Below, one piece after another: positions 50,343 to 60,816 of a stretch of DNA of 64,000 nt; the first letter of the stretch is position 1, and each line of letters begins with the position of its first letter. The notes under the pieces are model-generated. The model was not told the DNA's origin. It saw only the letters and a list, made by a program, of their open reading frames with translations, and did not search any database. Both the position numbers and the translations under genes were made by a program. The stretch comes from Diaminobutyricibacter sp. McL0608 (GTDB lineage: Bacteria > Actinomycetota > Actinomycetes > Actinomycetales > Microbacteriaceae), in assembly GCF_039613825.1 (NCBI RefSeq), contig NZ_CP154826.1, positions 3,100,001 to 3,164,000 of the forward strand. The letters run 5' to 3'.

Positions 50343-50957
50343 TCAGTCGAGCGTGTAGATCAGGTGCGTCGTGTTGGACGTGACGAGTGCCGACTGCTGC
50401 TTCAGCGTGCGAGGCGCCGCGCCCGTGAAGAGGGGCGTCCCGGAGCCCAGGAGGATGGGCGCAAGATGAAGCACCAGGGTGTCGACCAGTCCGGCCGACA
50501 CCGCTGAGCCGACGACGGCACCACCGCCCATCAGCACGGCATCGAGATCCCTGTCCTTCGCGATCGAGGCCGCCTGCGCCCGCTCGCGTGCGACGGCCAC
50601 AGCGTCGCGCAGACCTGTCGTGACGAATGTCCAGTCGAGTTCGCTGAGTCGGACGGACTCGGGCGCAGTGCTGGTCACGACGATGAAGGACGGCTTTCCG
50701 ACCTCCGCTGCACCGTAGCCGATCTCGTCGTTCCAGCCGCCGGGACCGTCGACGACATCGAACAGCGTGCGCCCGAGAACGACTGCTCCCGAGCGGTCGG
50801 TCGCCTCGTGCAGCATCCGCTGATCGTCCGGGTCGTCCGAGAACACCCACGTGTGCAGGCCCTCGCCCCCGTCGCCCAGGCCGTTGTCGGGGCCGGCATT
50901 CGGCCCCGTGACGAAGCCGTCGAGGGAGACGGAGATGTCGGCGATGACGCGGGTCAT
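50343..50957 (-). CDS. Dihydrofolate reductase/RibD C-terminal family protein
   Basis: This 204-residue protein resembles the RibD C-terminal domain: ISVSLDGFVTGPN, VVLGRTLFDV, FIVVTST, AVLMGGGAVVGS and LLGSGTPLF. Members reduce diverse substrates with NADPH; this one is not riboflavin RibD. It starts at ATG 50957, 10 bases after the hydrolase stop, suggesting an operon with the hydrolase. Confidence 0.9.
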   Translation of the reverse strand: MTRVIADISVSLDGFVTGPNAGPDNGLGDGGEGLHTWVFSDDPDDQRMLHEATDRSGAVVLGRTLFDVVDGPGGWNDEIGYGAAEVGKPSFIVVTSTAPESVRLSELDWTFVTTGLRDAVAVARERAQAASIAKDRDLDAVLMGGGAVVGSAVSAGLVDTLVLHLAPILLGSGTPLFTGAAPRTLKQQSALVTSNTTHLIYTLD

Positions 50958-50967
50958 GACCGGTCCC

Positions 50968-51792
50968 TCACGACCGCAGCCACTCGAGAAGGTCGGTGTT
51001 GATCGTGTCCGCCTGCGTCGTCGGCATGCCGTGCGGGAAGCCCGCGTAGGTCTTGAGCGTGCCGTTCTGGACGAGCTTCGCAGACAACGGCCCGGAGTCG
51101 GCATACGGGACGATCTGGTCGTCGTCTCCGTGCATCACGAGCACCGGCACGGTGATCTTCTTCAGATCGTCCGTGAAGTCGGTCTGCGAGAAGGCGACGA
51201 TCCCGTCGTAGTGGGCTTTCGCGCCGCCCATCATCCCTTGCCGCCACCAGTTCTGGATGATCGCCTCCGACGATTCGACGCCCGGACGGTTGAAGCCGTA
51301 GAACGGCCCAGACGGAAGCGCACGGTAGAACTCCGACCGGTTCGCTGCCAATTGGGCCTGGAGGTCGGCGAAAACGCTCTTCGGGAGACCGCCCGGGTTG
51401 TTCTCCGTCTGCACCATGATCGGCGGAACCGCGCTGATGAGGACTGCCCGCGCGACGCGGTCTTCGCCGTACTGCCCGATGTAGTGGGCGACTTCGCCGC
51501 CCCCGGTCGAGTGGCCGACATGGATGGCGTCGTGCAGGTCCAGATGCTCTGTCAGTGCGGCGAGGTCGGCCGCATAGTGGTCCATATCGTGACCGTCGGA
51601 GGTCTGAGTCGACCGACCATGCCCGCGCCGGTCATGTGCGATCACTCGGAAGCCGTGATTCAGGAAGAACAGCAGCTGTGTGTCCCAGTCGTCCGCGGAC
51701 AGCGGCCAGCCATGACTGAACACGATCGGCTGCCCTGTGCCCCAGTCCTTGTAGAAGATCTCAGTACCGTCTGATGTGGTTATCGTGCCCAT
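50968..51792 (-). CDS. α/β-hydrolase of the non-haem chloroperoxidase/esterase group
   Basis: This 274-residue protein has [19 protein letters not shown] at the N-terminus, the nucleophile elbow VGHSTGGG, acid in GDDDQIVP and His in FPHGMPT. This is the classical cofactor-free perhydrolase/chloroperoxidase group. It starts at ATG 51792 and is followed by the RibD-like gene. Confidence 0.92.
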   Translation of the reverse strand: MGTITTSDGTEIFYKDWGTGQPIVFSHGWPLSADDWDTQLLFFLNHGFRVIAHDRRGHGRSTQTSDGHDMDHYAADLAALTEHLDLHDAIHVGHSTGGGEVAHYIGQYGEDRVARAVLISAVPPIMVQTENNPGGLPKSVFADLQAQLAANRSEFYRALPSGPFYGFNRPGVESSEAIIQNWWRQGMMGGAKAHYDGIVAFSQTDFTDDLKKITVPVLVMHGDDDQIVPYADSGPLSAKLVQNGTLKTYAGFPHGMPTTQADTINTDLLEWLRS

Positions 51793-52005
51793 GTCGCTCC
51801 CCAGTCGATGCTGTGAGTGGTTTTGGATCGATCGGTGGACACCCGGATGCACGGCTACCGTACCGCGAGCGATCCGATCGGGCCAGAGCGCGATCACCCT
51901 GACCGGCGATCTCATTGGGGCACATCTTTCCGGCGCGGAAAGAATCGGAATTCTTGCGGCCCGAATCCGACGCAGCGGCAGTCGAACGTCCCCCATCGTG
52001 GAAGC

Positions 52006-53007
52006 ATGACGATTTCTGCGCCCGATCCGATTCTCCGGACGAGAGACGACTCCTCCGATCGGGTGACACTCCGGTTCCTCGTGGCGCCCTCGGACATGGA
52101 TGCGTCGGGCGAATCCGTGCAGGCCGGCCGGGTACTCGAGTGGATCGACAAAGCCGGGTACGCGTGCGCCGTCGGCTGGAGCGCCGCCTACTGCGTGACC
52201 GCGTACGTCGGCGACGTCCACTTCAGTCGACCGATCGCCGCCGGGTCGATCGTGCAGGCGCACGCACGCATCATCCACACCGGCCGCACGAGCATGCAGG
52301 TTTTCGTGTCGATCGAGACGTCGGATGCCCGCGACCGCACTTTCGTGAACGCGACCCATTGCATCCTGGTGTTCGTCGCGGTCGACGATTCCGGCAGACC
52401 CCGCGACGTTCCCGGCTGGGAGCCCTGGGGCGACGGCGAGCACACGCTGCAGGTGCGGGCGGCGGCGCGGATCGAACCGCGTAAACGCATCCAGACCGCG
52501 ATGCTCGCCCAGTCGTACACGGATGCGGGAACCACGCCGCGCACCGTCTTCCGGTTCCTGGCGAGCCCGGGCGACACGAACTGGGGCGGCAACGCGCACG
52601 GCGGCACGGTCATGCGGTGGATCGACGAAACGGCGTTCGCGTGTGCTGCGAGCTGGACTTCGACGTCGGCTGTCTCCGTGTATTCGGGTGGAATCCACTT
52701 CTACCGTCCTATCCCGATCGGCAACCTGGTCGAGGTGGATGCCCGACTGATCCACACCGGCGACCACAGCATGCACATCAGTGTGCGTGTCCGTACTGGA
52801 AGGCCGACCGCGCCGCGCGACCTCGAACTGGCGACCCAGTGCCTCACCGTGTTCGTGGAACGGGCCGTCGACGGTCGTGCCGCCGGGATGCGGGCACTCG
52901 ACCTGATCACGGAGGAGGACCGGCGTCTCGACGCTCACGCGGTCGAACTGACCAGGCTCCGGGACGACATGGCGGTCATTCCGCACGGCCTCGCGCGTTT
53001 CGGCTGA
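52006..53007 (+). CDS. Acyl-CoA thioesterase (double hot-dog)
   Basis: This 333-residue protein has two hot-dog domains. The second carries the catalytic-like block [20 protein letters not shown], and the first the related [21 protein letters not shown] in which the Asn/His positions are changed. The C-terminal half therefore likely holds the active site and the N-terminal half is structural. It hydrolyses acyl-CoA in the cytoplasm. It starts at ATG 52006, divergent from the hydrolase across 213 bp with no other gene. Confidence 0.9.
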   Translation: MTISAPDPILRTRDDSSDRVTLRFLVAPSDMDASGESVQAGRVLEWIDKAGYACAVGWSAAYCVTAYVGDVHFSRPIAAGSIVQAHARIIHTGRTSMQVFVSIETSDARDRTFVNATHCILVFVAVDDSGRPRDVPGWEPWGDGEHTLQVRAAARIEPRKRIQTAMLAQSYTDAGTTPRTVFRFLASPGDTNWGGNAHGGTVMRWIDETAFACAASWTSTSAVSVYSGGIHFYRPIPIGNLVEVDARLIHTGDHSMHISVRVRTGRPTAPRDLELATQCLTVFVERAVDGRAAGMRALDLITEEDRRLDAHAVELTRLRDDMAVIPHGLARFG

Positions 53008-53055
53008 CCGGTTCGGCGGCTGGTGGACCGACCGCGCACCTCGGCTCTCAGTCGC

Positions 53056-53547
53056 TCAGCCCGCGCGCGGAACCTGCCCGAACCGCGCGAGCGCCGCGGC
53101 CCGTGCCGCGCGGGTTCGCCAGGTCAGCGGCCACCAGAAGTGGGCGAGACCGAACGCGAGGATGAACCAGCCGACCAGGAAGATCGTCGAATCCGGTACG
53201 AACACGGTGAACGCGCGAGTGTCCGCCGTCGCCGGTTCGTTCAGGTAACCGGCCGATCCGACCATGTAGGACGCGGCGATGACCGCCAGGCCGAGTACGC
53301 AGAGTGTCACGAACCAGCCGCCGTGGGTCATCCACCACCGGCGAAGCGGTCGGGCGATCCGCAGCGGCAGCCCGATGACGACCACGATCGGAACCGTGAT
53401 CCCGGCGCCGATCGCAGGGATCAGGAGGTAGCCGAACCAGCTCGTGAACCCGTCGTAGAGGGATCCAGTGAAGACGTAGGCGAAACCCACAACGAAAAGC
53501 ACCGCGCCCGCGAGAACGACCTGCGCGGGAAGCACCAGCCAGCCCAT
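53056..53547 (-). CDS. Multi-pass membrane protein, unknown function
   Basis: This 163-residue protein (from ATG 53547) has four hydrophobic segments (about 7-30, 40-62, 80-103, 122-145) and a basic C-terminus. No family is recognised. The long upstream frame is a shadow of the Nudix-like gene. Confidence 0.65.
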   Translation of the reverse strand: MGWLVLPAQVVLAGAVLFVVGFAYVFTGSLYDGFTSWFGYLLIPAIGAGITVPIVVVIGLPLRIARPLRRWWMTHGGWFVTLCVLGLAVIAASYMVGSAGYLNEPATADTRAFTVFVPDSTIFLVGWFILAFGLAHFWWPLTWRTRAARAAALARFGQVPRAG

Positions 53548-53603
53548 CCCCGTCGGAGAGAGGACGGGAGATCTCGAACTGCCGTCGTCACGACGAAGCG
53601 CCG

Positions 53604-54176
53604 TTATGGCAGCCGCCCCACCGACGCGAGAGCCGCACGGATCAATGTGCCCCGGCCGCCCTCCATCTCTTCGGACACCGTGACGGATGCCGCCTCCTCC
53701 GGCGTCATCCAGGTCAGTTCGAGAGCGTCTTGGCGCGGTTCGCAGGTACCGGTGACAGGCACGACATAGGCCAGCGACACGGCGTGCTGCCGATCGTCGG
53801 TGAACGGTGTGACTCCGGGCATCGGGAAGTACTCGGCGACCTGGAACGGCACCGGACTCGCCGGAAGCTGCGGAAACGCCATCGGTCCGAGGTCTTTCTC
53901 GAGGTGACGGAACAGCGCCTCGCGCAGCGTCTCCCCGTACATCACCCGACCCGAAACGAGGGTTCGGGTGATCTCGCCCACCGCGTTCGCACGCAGGAGC
54001 ACGCCGACCTCGATTACCTGGCCGATTCCATCCACCCGCACCGGCACCGCCTCGACGTAGAGCAGAGGCAGCCGCCGACGGATCTGCTCGAGTTCGATGT
54101 CGGACAGCCATGCCGGCCCGCCCGACGGATCATCGGGCAACGGCTCTGGAGTCGGATCCGGGGTTCTGACGCTCAT
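53604..54176 (-). CDS. Nudix-like DUF4916 family protein
   Basis: This 190-residue protein has a Nudix-fold pattern (GVLLRANAVGEITRTLVSG, ETLREALFRHLEKDLGP) with the Nudix box degenerate; the usual REUXEE glutamates are partly replaced. The C-terminal part (LAYVVPVTGTCEPRQDALEL and WMTPEEAAS) matches DUF4916. It may bind nucleotides without hydrolysing them. It starts at ATG 54176. Confidence 0.8.
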   Translation of the reverse strand: MSVRTPDPTPEPLPDDPSGGPAWLSDIELEQIRRRLPLLYVEAVPVRVDGIGQVIEVGVLLRANAVGEITRTLVSGRVMYGETLREALFRHLEKDLGPMAFPQLPASPVPFQVAEYFPMPGVTPFTDDRQHAVSLAYVVPVTGTCEPRQDALELTWMTPEEAASVTVSEEMEGGRGTLIRAALASVGRLP

Positions 54177-54314
54177 GACATGATCCTACGGACCCCTCCA
54201 TCCGCCGGACGCGCGGCGACGCTTTCTGTGGACACGAATTTCGGTCCAGCGGATGTGGAGGGAATTTCCACCGTTCTCGCGAGAAGATGATGGTTCGTCA
54301 TACAGGAGGAACCC

Positions 54315-54962
54315 GTGCCCACATCGCCGCCCGCCCTCACGATCGATCGCGAGGCCGTGCTCTGGTCCGCCTCCGAGCGCGATCGCGTCGACCGGCCGCT
54401 GCTGATGCTCCTGCACGGCTACGGCTCGGACGAGGCCGACCTCTTCGGCATCTCGGCCTACCTCCCTCTCGAACCGGTCATCGCATCCGTTCGCGCGCCG
54501 ATCCCCGAGGGACCCGGATTCGCGTGGTTCTCCCGGTTCTCCAACTCCGAGTCCAACCCCTCGCAGGCCAACGCCAACGCCGCCGCAACTGCTGTGCTGG
54601 ACTGGCTCGACGACCAGCCCGCCCCGCCATCGATCGGTCTCCTCGGGTTCTCCCAGGGCGGCGCGCTCGCGCTCCAGCTCATGCGCCTCGCACCGGAGCG
54701 GTTCAGCTACGCCGTGCAGCTGTCCGGGTTCGCGATCGCCGGGGAACTGCCAGGGGATGTGCACCTCGCCATGCACCGGCCGCCCGTCTTCTGGGGTCGG
54801 GGCAGCATCGACGACTCGATCCCGTCGGCGGCCATCGACCGCACGACGGACTGGCTGCCGTCGCATTCCACCCTCGATTCCCGTGTGTACGAAGGACTGA
54901 ACCACGCCATCTCGCCGCGCGAACTCACCGACGTCTCCGGGTTCATCCGTCACGTCCTCTAG
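54315..54962 (+). CDS. Carboxylesterase/phospholipase family α/β-hydrolase
   Basis: This 215-residue protein has LLHGYGSDEADL, nucleophile elbow LLGFSQGGALALQLM, acid near IDDSIPSAA and His in GLNHAISP. The family acts on short-chain esters or lysophospholipids. The GTG start at 54315 is fixed by an AGGAGG site 6 bases upstream. Confidence 0.92.
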   Translation: MPTSPPALTIDREAVLWSASERDRVDRPLLMLLHGYGSDEADLFGISAYLPLEPVIASVRAPIPEGPGFAWFSRFSNSESNPSQANANAAATAVLDWLDDQPAPPSIGLLGFSQGGALALQLMRLAPERFSYAVQLSGFAIAGELPGDVHLAMHRPPVFWGRGSIDDSIPSAAIDRTTDWLPSHSTLDSRVYEGLNHAISPRELTDVSGFIRHVL

Positions 54963-55027
54963 ATCCGTCTCGGTCGCTCCGAGCATCCGCCCACCACACT
55001 GTCGGTCGTGTGCGTAAGGATGGACGG

Positions 55028-58000
55028 ATGAGCAACGTGCTCGACCGGTTCTCCCCCGCCACGCGCGAGTGGTTCAGCGGGGCGTTTCCTGAGCCCACGA
55101 CCGCGCAGTCCGGGGCCTGGGATGCGATCAGCCGCGGCTCGCACGCGCTCGTCGTCGCGCCCACCGGATCAGGCAAGACCCTGGCCGCGTTCCTGTGGGC
55201 GATCGACCGGCTCGCCGCGGAGGATCGCGACCACGAACGCCCTGCAGGCACCCGCGTCCTCTACATCTCTCCGCTGAAGGCGCTCGGCGTCGACGTCGAG
55301 CGCAACCTCCGCGCGCCGCTCGTCGGCATCACCCAGACTGCGAAAAGGCTCGGGGCGGAGCCTCCGCACGTGAGCGTCGGCGTCCGCTCGGGCGACACCA
55401 CATCGAGTGATCGTCGGGCGCTGGTGACGAATCCGCCCGACATCCTCATCACGACACCCGAGTCGCTGTTCCTGATGCTCACCTCGGCCGCCCGCGAGAC
55501 GCTCGCATCCGTGGAGACGGTCATCGTCGACGAAGTGCATGCCGTCGCCGCCACCAAGCGCGGGGCGCACCTCGCACTCTCCCTCGAACGTCTCGACGCC
55601 ATGCTGGCGAAGCCGGCGCAACGGATCGGTCTCTCTGCGACAGTGCGTCCCGCCGACGAGGTGGCCCGCTTCCTCGGTGGTCGCGCGCCCGTCGAGATCG
55701 TGTCGCCGGCATCGGGCAAGCGATTCGACCTTCGCGTCGTCGTTCCCGTCGCCGACATGAGCGAACTGGGCACGAGCACGTGGAACGACGAAGGGGATAC
55801 GCGCGCCCCGCAGACCGGGTCGATCTGGCCGCACGTCGAAGAGGCCATCGTCGATCGTGTGCTCGAGCACCGCTCGTCGATTGTGTTCGCCAACTCGCGC
55901 AGGCTGGCCGAACGGCTGACCGCACGACTGAACGAGATCTACGAGGAGCGGCTGCTCGGCGGCGCTCCCGACCTCGTACCGTCGGGCGGCGCGGTGCCGG
56001 GAGCGGGCAGTGCCGGCGGTGCTCGGGTGCCTGCAGAGCTGATGGGCGCATCCGGGCAGACGAAAGGTTCGGCGCTCGCCGGCGCGGACCCGGACTCGCT
56101 CGTGCTGGCACGCGCCCACCACGGTTCGGTGAGCAAAGAGCAGCGAGCCATCATCGAGGACGACCTCAAGTCCGGCCGCCTGCGCTGCGTCGTGGCGACA
56201 TCGAGCCTCGAGCTCGGCATCGACATGGGAGCCGTCGACCTGGTCGTCCAGGTCGAGTCGCCGCCCTCGGTGGCGAGCGGACTCCAGCGGGTCGGGCGTG
56301 CCGGCCACCAGGTGGGCGAGGTGTCGCGGGGCATCCTGTTCCCGAAGCACCGGGCCGACCTCATCCATTCGGCTGTCGCCGCGGAACGGATGATCTCGGG
56401 GCTGATCGAAGCTCTGCGCGTCCCGACAAACCCGCTCGACATCCTCGCGCAGCAGACCGTCGCGGCCGTCGCTCTCGAACCCATCGATGTCGACGAGTGG
56501 TTCGACACCGTGCGGCGCAGTGCCCCGTTCGCAACGCTCCCCCGGAGCGCATACGACGCGACACTCGACCTGCTCGCCGGTCGCTACCCGTCCGACGAAT
56601 TCGCCGAACTGCGTCCACGCATCATCTGGGACCGCGACTCGGGGGCCCTGACCGGGCGACCCGGTGCCCAGCGCCTGGCCGTGACCAGCGGAGGGACCAT
56701 TCCCGACCGCGGACTCTTCGGCGTCTACATGGTCGGCGAGAAAGCCAGCAGGGTCGGCGAACTCGACGAGGAGATGGTCTACGAGTCGCGGGTCGGCGAT
56801 GTCTTCGCGCTCGGCTCGACCAGCTGGCGCATCCAGGAGATCACGCACGACCGGGTTCTCGTCACACCCGCCTTCGGCGAACCGGGCAGGCTGCCGTTCT
56901 GGAAGGGCGACGGTCTGGGGAGGCCCGCCGAGCTCGGGCGGGCGGTCGGAGCATTCGTGCGGGAGGTGAGCGGAGCATCCGAGACCGATGCCGAGCTGCG
57001 CTGCGTCGAAGCCGGACTCGACCAGTGGGCGACCAGCAACCTTCTGTCGTTCCTGAAAGAGCAGCGCACCGCGACCGGACACGTCCCGACCGACCGGACG
57101 CTCGTCGTCGAGCGGTTCCGCGACGAGCTCGGGGACTGGCGGGTCGTGATGCATTCCCCGTACGGCATGCAGGTGCACGCTCCCTGGGCCCTGGCCGTCG
57201 GGGCGCGAGTCCGTGAACGCTTCGGCATCGAAGGGGCCTGCATGGCGGCCGACGACGGAATCATCGTGCGCATCCCCGACACCGAATCCCAGCCGCCCGG
57301 TGCCGAACTGTTCGTCTTCGACCCCGCAGAGCTCGACGAGCTCGTGACGACCGAGGTCGGTGGATCGGCGCTATTCGCCGCGCGTTTCCGCGAATGCGCT
57401 GCGCGAGCCCTGCTGCTGCCGAAATACAATCCGGGCAAGCGTTCACCGCTCTGGCAGCAACGTCAGAAGGCGTCGCAGCTCCTCGATGTCGCACGCAAGT
57501 ATCCGACGTTCCCGATCATCCTCGAGACCGTGCGCGAATGCCTGCAGGATGTCTACGACCTGCTTGCGCTCGATGCCCTGGCGAGGCAGCTGGGCGAGCG
57601 CACCGTTCGTATCGTCGAGACCACGACCGAATCCGCATCCCCGTTCGCTCGGGCGCTCCTGTTCGGCTACGTCGCCGCCTTCATGTACGAAGGCGACAGC
57701 CCGCTCGCCGAGCGTCGCGCGGCCGCTCTGTCACTGGATGCCGGACTCCTCGCCGAGCTTCTGGGCCGTGCGGAGCTTCGTGAACTGCTGGATCCCGCCG
57801 TCATCGAACGCGTCGAACGGGAGGTGCAGCGTCTCGCACCCGACCGTCGTGCACGTGGGCTCGAGGGCGCGGCAGACCTCATCCGGATGCTCGGGCCTCT
57901 GACCGTCGACGAAGCCGGCGCCCGTCTGGAAGGCGAAGGCGACGACCCGGCGGGTCCGGAGGTCGCGCTCGGCTGGCTCACCGAGCTGGTCGACGCGAAA

Positions 58001-59737
58001 CGCGCTCTCACAGTCGGGATCGCCGGCTCGGAACGATTCGTCGCCATCGAGGATGCGAGCCGCCTGCGTGACGCACTCGGTGTCCCGCTGCCGATCGGCG
58101 TACCGATTGCTTTCATCGAGCCTGTCGAGGACCCGCTCGGTGACCTCGTCAGCCGATACGCGCGCACGCACGGTCCCTTCACCACTGCGGATGTCGCCGC
58201 TCACCTGGGGCTCGGAAGCGCCATCGTCCACGACGCGCTGCGGAGGCTCGCGCACGATCGTCGGGTCGTCGAGGGAGAATTCCGGCCCCACGCCTTCGGC
58301 AGCGAATGGTGCGATGCGGAGATCCTTCGGCGCCTGCGTCGCCTGTCGCTGGCCGCACTGCGACACGAAGTCGAGCCCGTCGAACCGCAGACGTTCGCCC
58401 GCTTCCTCCCGGACTGGCAGCACGTCGGCGGTGTCCTGCGCGGGGTGGATGCGGTCGCCTCCGTCATCGAGCAGCTCGCCGGAGCCCGCATTCCCGCCTC
58501 GGCATGGGAATCTCTCATCCTGCCCTCGCGGGTCTCGGACTACAGTCCCGCCATGCTCGACGAGTTGACTGCAACCGGAGAAGTCGTCTGGGCCGGCGGT
58601 GGGTCGCTGCCCGGCAACGACGGCTGGGTGAGCCTGCACCTTGCCGAGGCCGCGCCGGTGACGTTGTCACTGCCGATCGACTACGAACCGGATGTGCTGC
58701 AGCGCGACATCCTGAACGCGCTCGGTCGCGGTGGCGGGTTCTTCTTCCGCCAGTTGTCGGATGCGATCAACAGCGACCGTGTCGGCCGTGGCCACGGTGC
58801 GTCTGCCGGACCTGGTGAGTCTGGTACGTCTGGTGAGTCTGTCGAGTCTCTGGGGTCCATCGAGTCTGTCGACGATGGAACACTGGTGACCGCCATCTGG
58901 GATCTCGTCTGGGCCGGCTTGCTCACCAATGACACCCTGGCTCCGTTGCGTACGCTGACCGGCGGTTCCGGTGCCCACAAGCGACCCAAGGCCGCTCCGC
59001 GATCTCGGTTGTACCGCGGTCGGTCGATGGGTCGGTCTGCACTCGTGACACGGGTCGGGCCTCCCATCGCGGGTGGACGATGGTCGGTGCTTCCGCTACC
59101 CGACGAGGATGCGACGCTGCGAGCACACGCTCTCGCCGAGACCCTCCTCGACCGTTACGGTGTCGTCACGCGCGGGTCCGTCATGAACGAGGGTGCGCCC
59201 GGCGGATTCGCGCTCGCGTACAAAGTGCTCAGCGGTTTCGAGGAATCCGGTCGGGCACGTCGGGGCTACTTCGTCGAAACTCTCGGTGCTGCGCAATTCG
59301 CCACCGGAGCCACCGTCGACCGGTTGCGTTCGTTCACCCTCGACCACACACAGGAGCCGTCCCGGAATGCTGTCGCTCTGGCGGCGACCGATCCGGCCAA
59401 CCCGTATGGGGCCGCACTGCCGTGGCCGACGACCCCCGAAGATGCCGGCACCGGTCACCGGCCCGGTCGCAAAGCCGGCGCTCTCGTCGTGCTCGTGGAT
59501 GGCGCACTCACGCTCTACGTCGAACGCGGCGGCAAGAGCCTGCTCTCGTTCAGTGATGACTCGCGTGTGCTCGACGTAACCGCTCGCGCTCTCGCAACCC
59601 TGATCACCCGAGGTCGCGTGGACAAACTGGCAATCGAAACCGTCAACGGTGGTTTCGTGCTCGGAACGCCCCTCGGTGACGCACTGGCCGCCGCAGGATT
59701 CCTGGCCACTCCGCGCGGGCTGCGGTTGCGATCGTGA
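55028..59737 (+). CDS. lhr: Lhr-family ATP-dependent helicase
   Basis: This 1569-residue protein is the long Lhr form. It has Q-motif region PTTAQSGAWDAI, Walker A APTGSGKTLAAFLWA (about 44), DEVHAVAATKRG, LSATVRP, VVATSSLELGIDMGAVD and QRVGRAGHQVGE, then the winged-helix and Lhr-core domains and a long C-terminal domain. It unwinds RNA-DNA and DNA in repair. A Gly/Ala-rich insertion (about 320-350) and a GES-rich linker (about 1255-1285) interrupt the conserved sequence. The start is ATG 55028; the frame that extends upstream covers the esterase gene and is spurious. Confidence 0.96.
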   Translation: MSNVLDRFSPATREWFSGAFPEPTTAQSGAWDAISRGSHALVVAPTGSGKTLAAFLWAIDRLAAEDRDHERPAGTRVLYISPLKALGVDVERNLRAPLVGITQTAKRLGAEPPHVSVGVRSGDTTSSDRRALVTNPPDILITTPESLFLMLTSAARETLASVETVIVDEVHAVAATKRGAHLALSLERLDAMLAKPAQRIGLSATVRPADEVARFLGGRAPVEIVSPASGKRFDLRVVVPVADMSELGTSTWNDEGDTRAPQTGSIWPHVEEAIVDRVLEHRSSIVFANSRRLAERLTARLNEIYEERLLGGAPDLVPSGGAVPGAGSAGGARVPAELMGASGQTKGSALAGADPDSLVLARAHHGSVSKEQRAIIEDDLKSGRLRCVVATSSLELGIDMGAVDLVVQVESPPSVASGLQRVGRAGHQVGEVSRGILFPKHRADLIHSAVAAERMISGLIEALRVPTNPLDILAQQTVAAVALEPIDVDEWFDTVRRSAPFATLPRSAYDATLDLLAGRYPSDEFAELRPRIIWDRDSGALTGRPGAQRLAVTSGGTIPDRGLFGVYMVGEKASRVGELDEEMVYESRVGDVFALGSTSWRIQEITHDRVLVTPAFGEPGRLPFWKGDGLGRPAELGRAVGAFVREVSGASETDAELRCVEAGLDQWATSNLLSFLKEQRTATGHVPTDRTLVVERFRDELGDWRVVMHSPYGMQVHAPWALAVGARVRERFGIEGACMAADDGIIVRIPDTESQPPGAELFVFDPAELDELVTTEVGGSALFAARFRECAARALLLPKYNPGKRSPLWQQRQKASQLLDVARKYPTFPIILETVRECLQDVYDLLALDALARQLGERTVRIVETTTESASPFARALLFGYVAAFMYEGDSPLAERRAAALSLDAGLLAELLGRAELRELLDPAVIERVEREVQRLAPDRRARGLEGAADLIRMLGPLTVDEAGARLEGEGDDPAGPEVALGWLTELVDAKRALTVGIAGSERFVAIEDASRLRDALGVPLPIGVPIAFIEPVEDPLGDLVSRYARTHGPFTTADVAAHLGLGSAIVHDALRRLAHDRRVVEGEFRPHAFGSEWCDAEILRRLRRLSLAALRHEVEPVEPQTFARFLPDWQHVGGVLRGVDAVASVIEQLAGARIPASAWESLILPSRVSDYSPAMLDELTATGEVVWAGGGSLPGNDGWVSLHLAEAAPVTLSLPIDYEPDVLQRDILNALGRGGGFFFRQLSDAINSDRVGRGHGASAGPGESGTSGESVESLGSIESVDDGTLVTAIWDLVWAGLLTNDTLAPLRTLTGGSGAHKRPKAAPRSRLYRGRSMGRSALVTRVGPPIAGGRWSVLPLPDEDATLRAHALAETLLDRYGVVTRGSVMNEGAPGGFALAYKVLSGFEESGRARRGYFVETLGAAQFATGATVDRLRSFTLDHTQEPSRNAVALAATDPANPYGAALPWPTTPEDAGTGHRPGRKAGALVVLVDGALTLYVERGGKSLLSFSDDSRVLDVTARALATLITRGRVDKLAIETVNGGFVLGTPLGDALAAAGFLATPRGLRLRS

Positions 59738-59794
59738 GCTCTCGTGTTGTGTGTGTCTGCCGTCTGCAGCGTTCGCGGATTGTGACGGACCCGC

Positions 59795-60571
59795 GTGCCT
59801 GAGGGCGACACCGTCTACCGCACCGCGCGGCTGTTGCGTGACGCGCTCGAAGGTGAAGTGCTCACTCGGAGCGACTTTCGGGTACCGGCGTTCGCCACCG
59901 TCGATCTGGCCGGCGAACGGGTGGATTCCGTCGCCAGTCGGGGAAAGCACCTGCTGATACGCGTCGGTGACGTGAGCATCCACAGCCACCTCAAGATGGA
60001 GGGTTCGTGGGAGGTGTATCCCGTCGGAGCGCGGTGGCGGCATCCCGGATTCCAGGCTCGGGTCGTTCTGGCGACTGCCACCGTTGCTGCTGTCGGATTC
60101 CAGCTCGGGATCCTCGAGGTCGTGCCGCGGAGCGACGAGGAACGGATCGTCGGCTACCTCGGTCCCGACCTGCTCGGAGCGGATTGGGATGCGGACGAAG
60201 CCGTGCGCCGTCTCGCTGAGCATCCCGATCAACCGGTCGCTGTGGCTCTGCTCGACCAGAGGAATCTCGCCGGACTCGGGAACGCGTACGCCAACGAGAT
60301 CTGTTTTGTGCGGGGGATGCTTCCCACACGGCCGACGAAAGACGCAGACCTCCCGGCGACGGTTGCCCTCGCCCACCGGATGATCGTCGCGAACCGCGAT
60401 CGGGCGCAGCGCGTGACCACGGGAAGCACTCGTCGCGGTGAGAGCACCTGGGTGTACGGACGGGACGGTAGACCGTGTCTTCGCTGCGGGACGCTCATCG
60501 AACGATCGGAACTCGGACGGACCGAGCTCGAGCAGCGGGTGACGTACTTCTGTCCGCGTTGCCAGACCTAG
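59795..60571 (+). CDS. nei: Fpg/Nei-family DNA glycosylase
   Basis: This 258-residue protein begins MPEGDTVYRTA with the catalytic Pro-2 and Glu-3, has the β-clamp Lys in SRGKHLLI, HSHLKMEGSW, and the C-terminal zinc finger CLRCGTLI and YFCPRCQ. This is the Nei2/Nei type, which removes oxidised bases. It starts at GTG 59795, 57 bases after lhr. Lhr and Nei adjacency is common in Actinobacteria. Confidence 0.94.
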   Translation: MPEGDTVYRTARLLRDALEGEVLTRSDFRVPAFATVDLAGERVDSVASRGKHLLIRVGDVSIHSHLKMEGSWEVYPVGARWRHPGFQARVVLATATVAAVGFQLGILEVVPRSDEERIVGYLGPDLLGADWDADEAVRRLAEHPDQPVAVALLDQRNLAGLGNAYANEICFVRGMLPTRPTKDADLPATVALAHRMIVANRDRAQRVTTGSTRRGESTWVYGRDGRPCLRCGTLIERSELGRTELEQRVTYFCPRCQT

Positions 60572-60599
60572 GCGGAGTATCAACTTTGGAGGCTGGTTC

Positions 60600-60781
60600 G
60601 GGCGGACTGCCAGACCTAGCCGGGTGCCGGTTCGGGCTGGCTGACCGGTCTGTTGGGCTGCCAGTTCCAGACGGCCGGCCAGACCAATCGGGCGAGCGGG
60701 TGGGCTGCCAGACCGAGCGGGCGGCCAGGTCGGGCGGGGCTGACCGGCCTGTTGGGCTGCCAGGCCAACCGGGCGAGCGGG
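60600..60781. repeat. Imperfect direct repeats in the nei-DUF222 spacer
   Basis: The 245-bp gap between nei and the DUF222 gene holds repeated blocks: a 26-base unit with GGCTGACCGG, TGTTGGGCTGCCAG (60639-60664 and 60738-60763) and CCAATCGGGCGAGCGGG (60684-60700) with a near copy at 60765-60781. Further copies of CTGCCAG lie between. No gene is apparent in the gap. Confidence 0.65.
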
Positions 60782-60816
60782 CGCGCGTTCTCAGATGCGT
60801 GGAGCATTCGAGAGGC

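Noticed and set aside
54287-59737. 1816-residue frame containing Lhr
   Set aside because: The first ~250 residues are an out-of-frame reading of the esterase gene. Lhr begins at ATG 55028.
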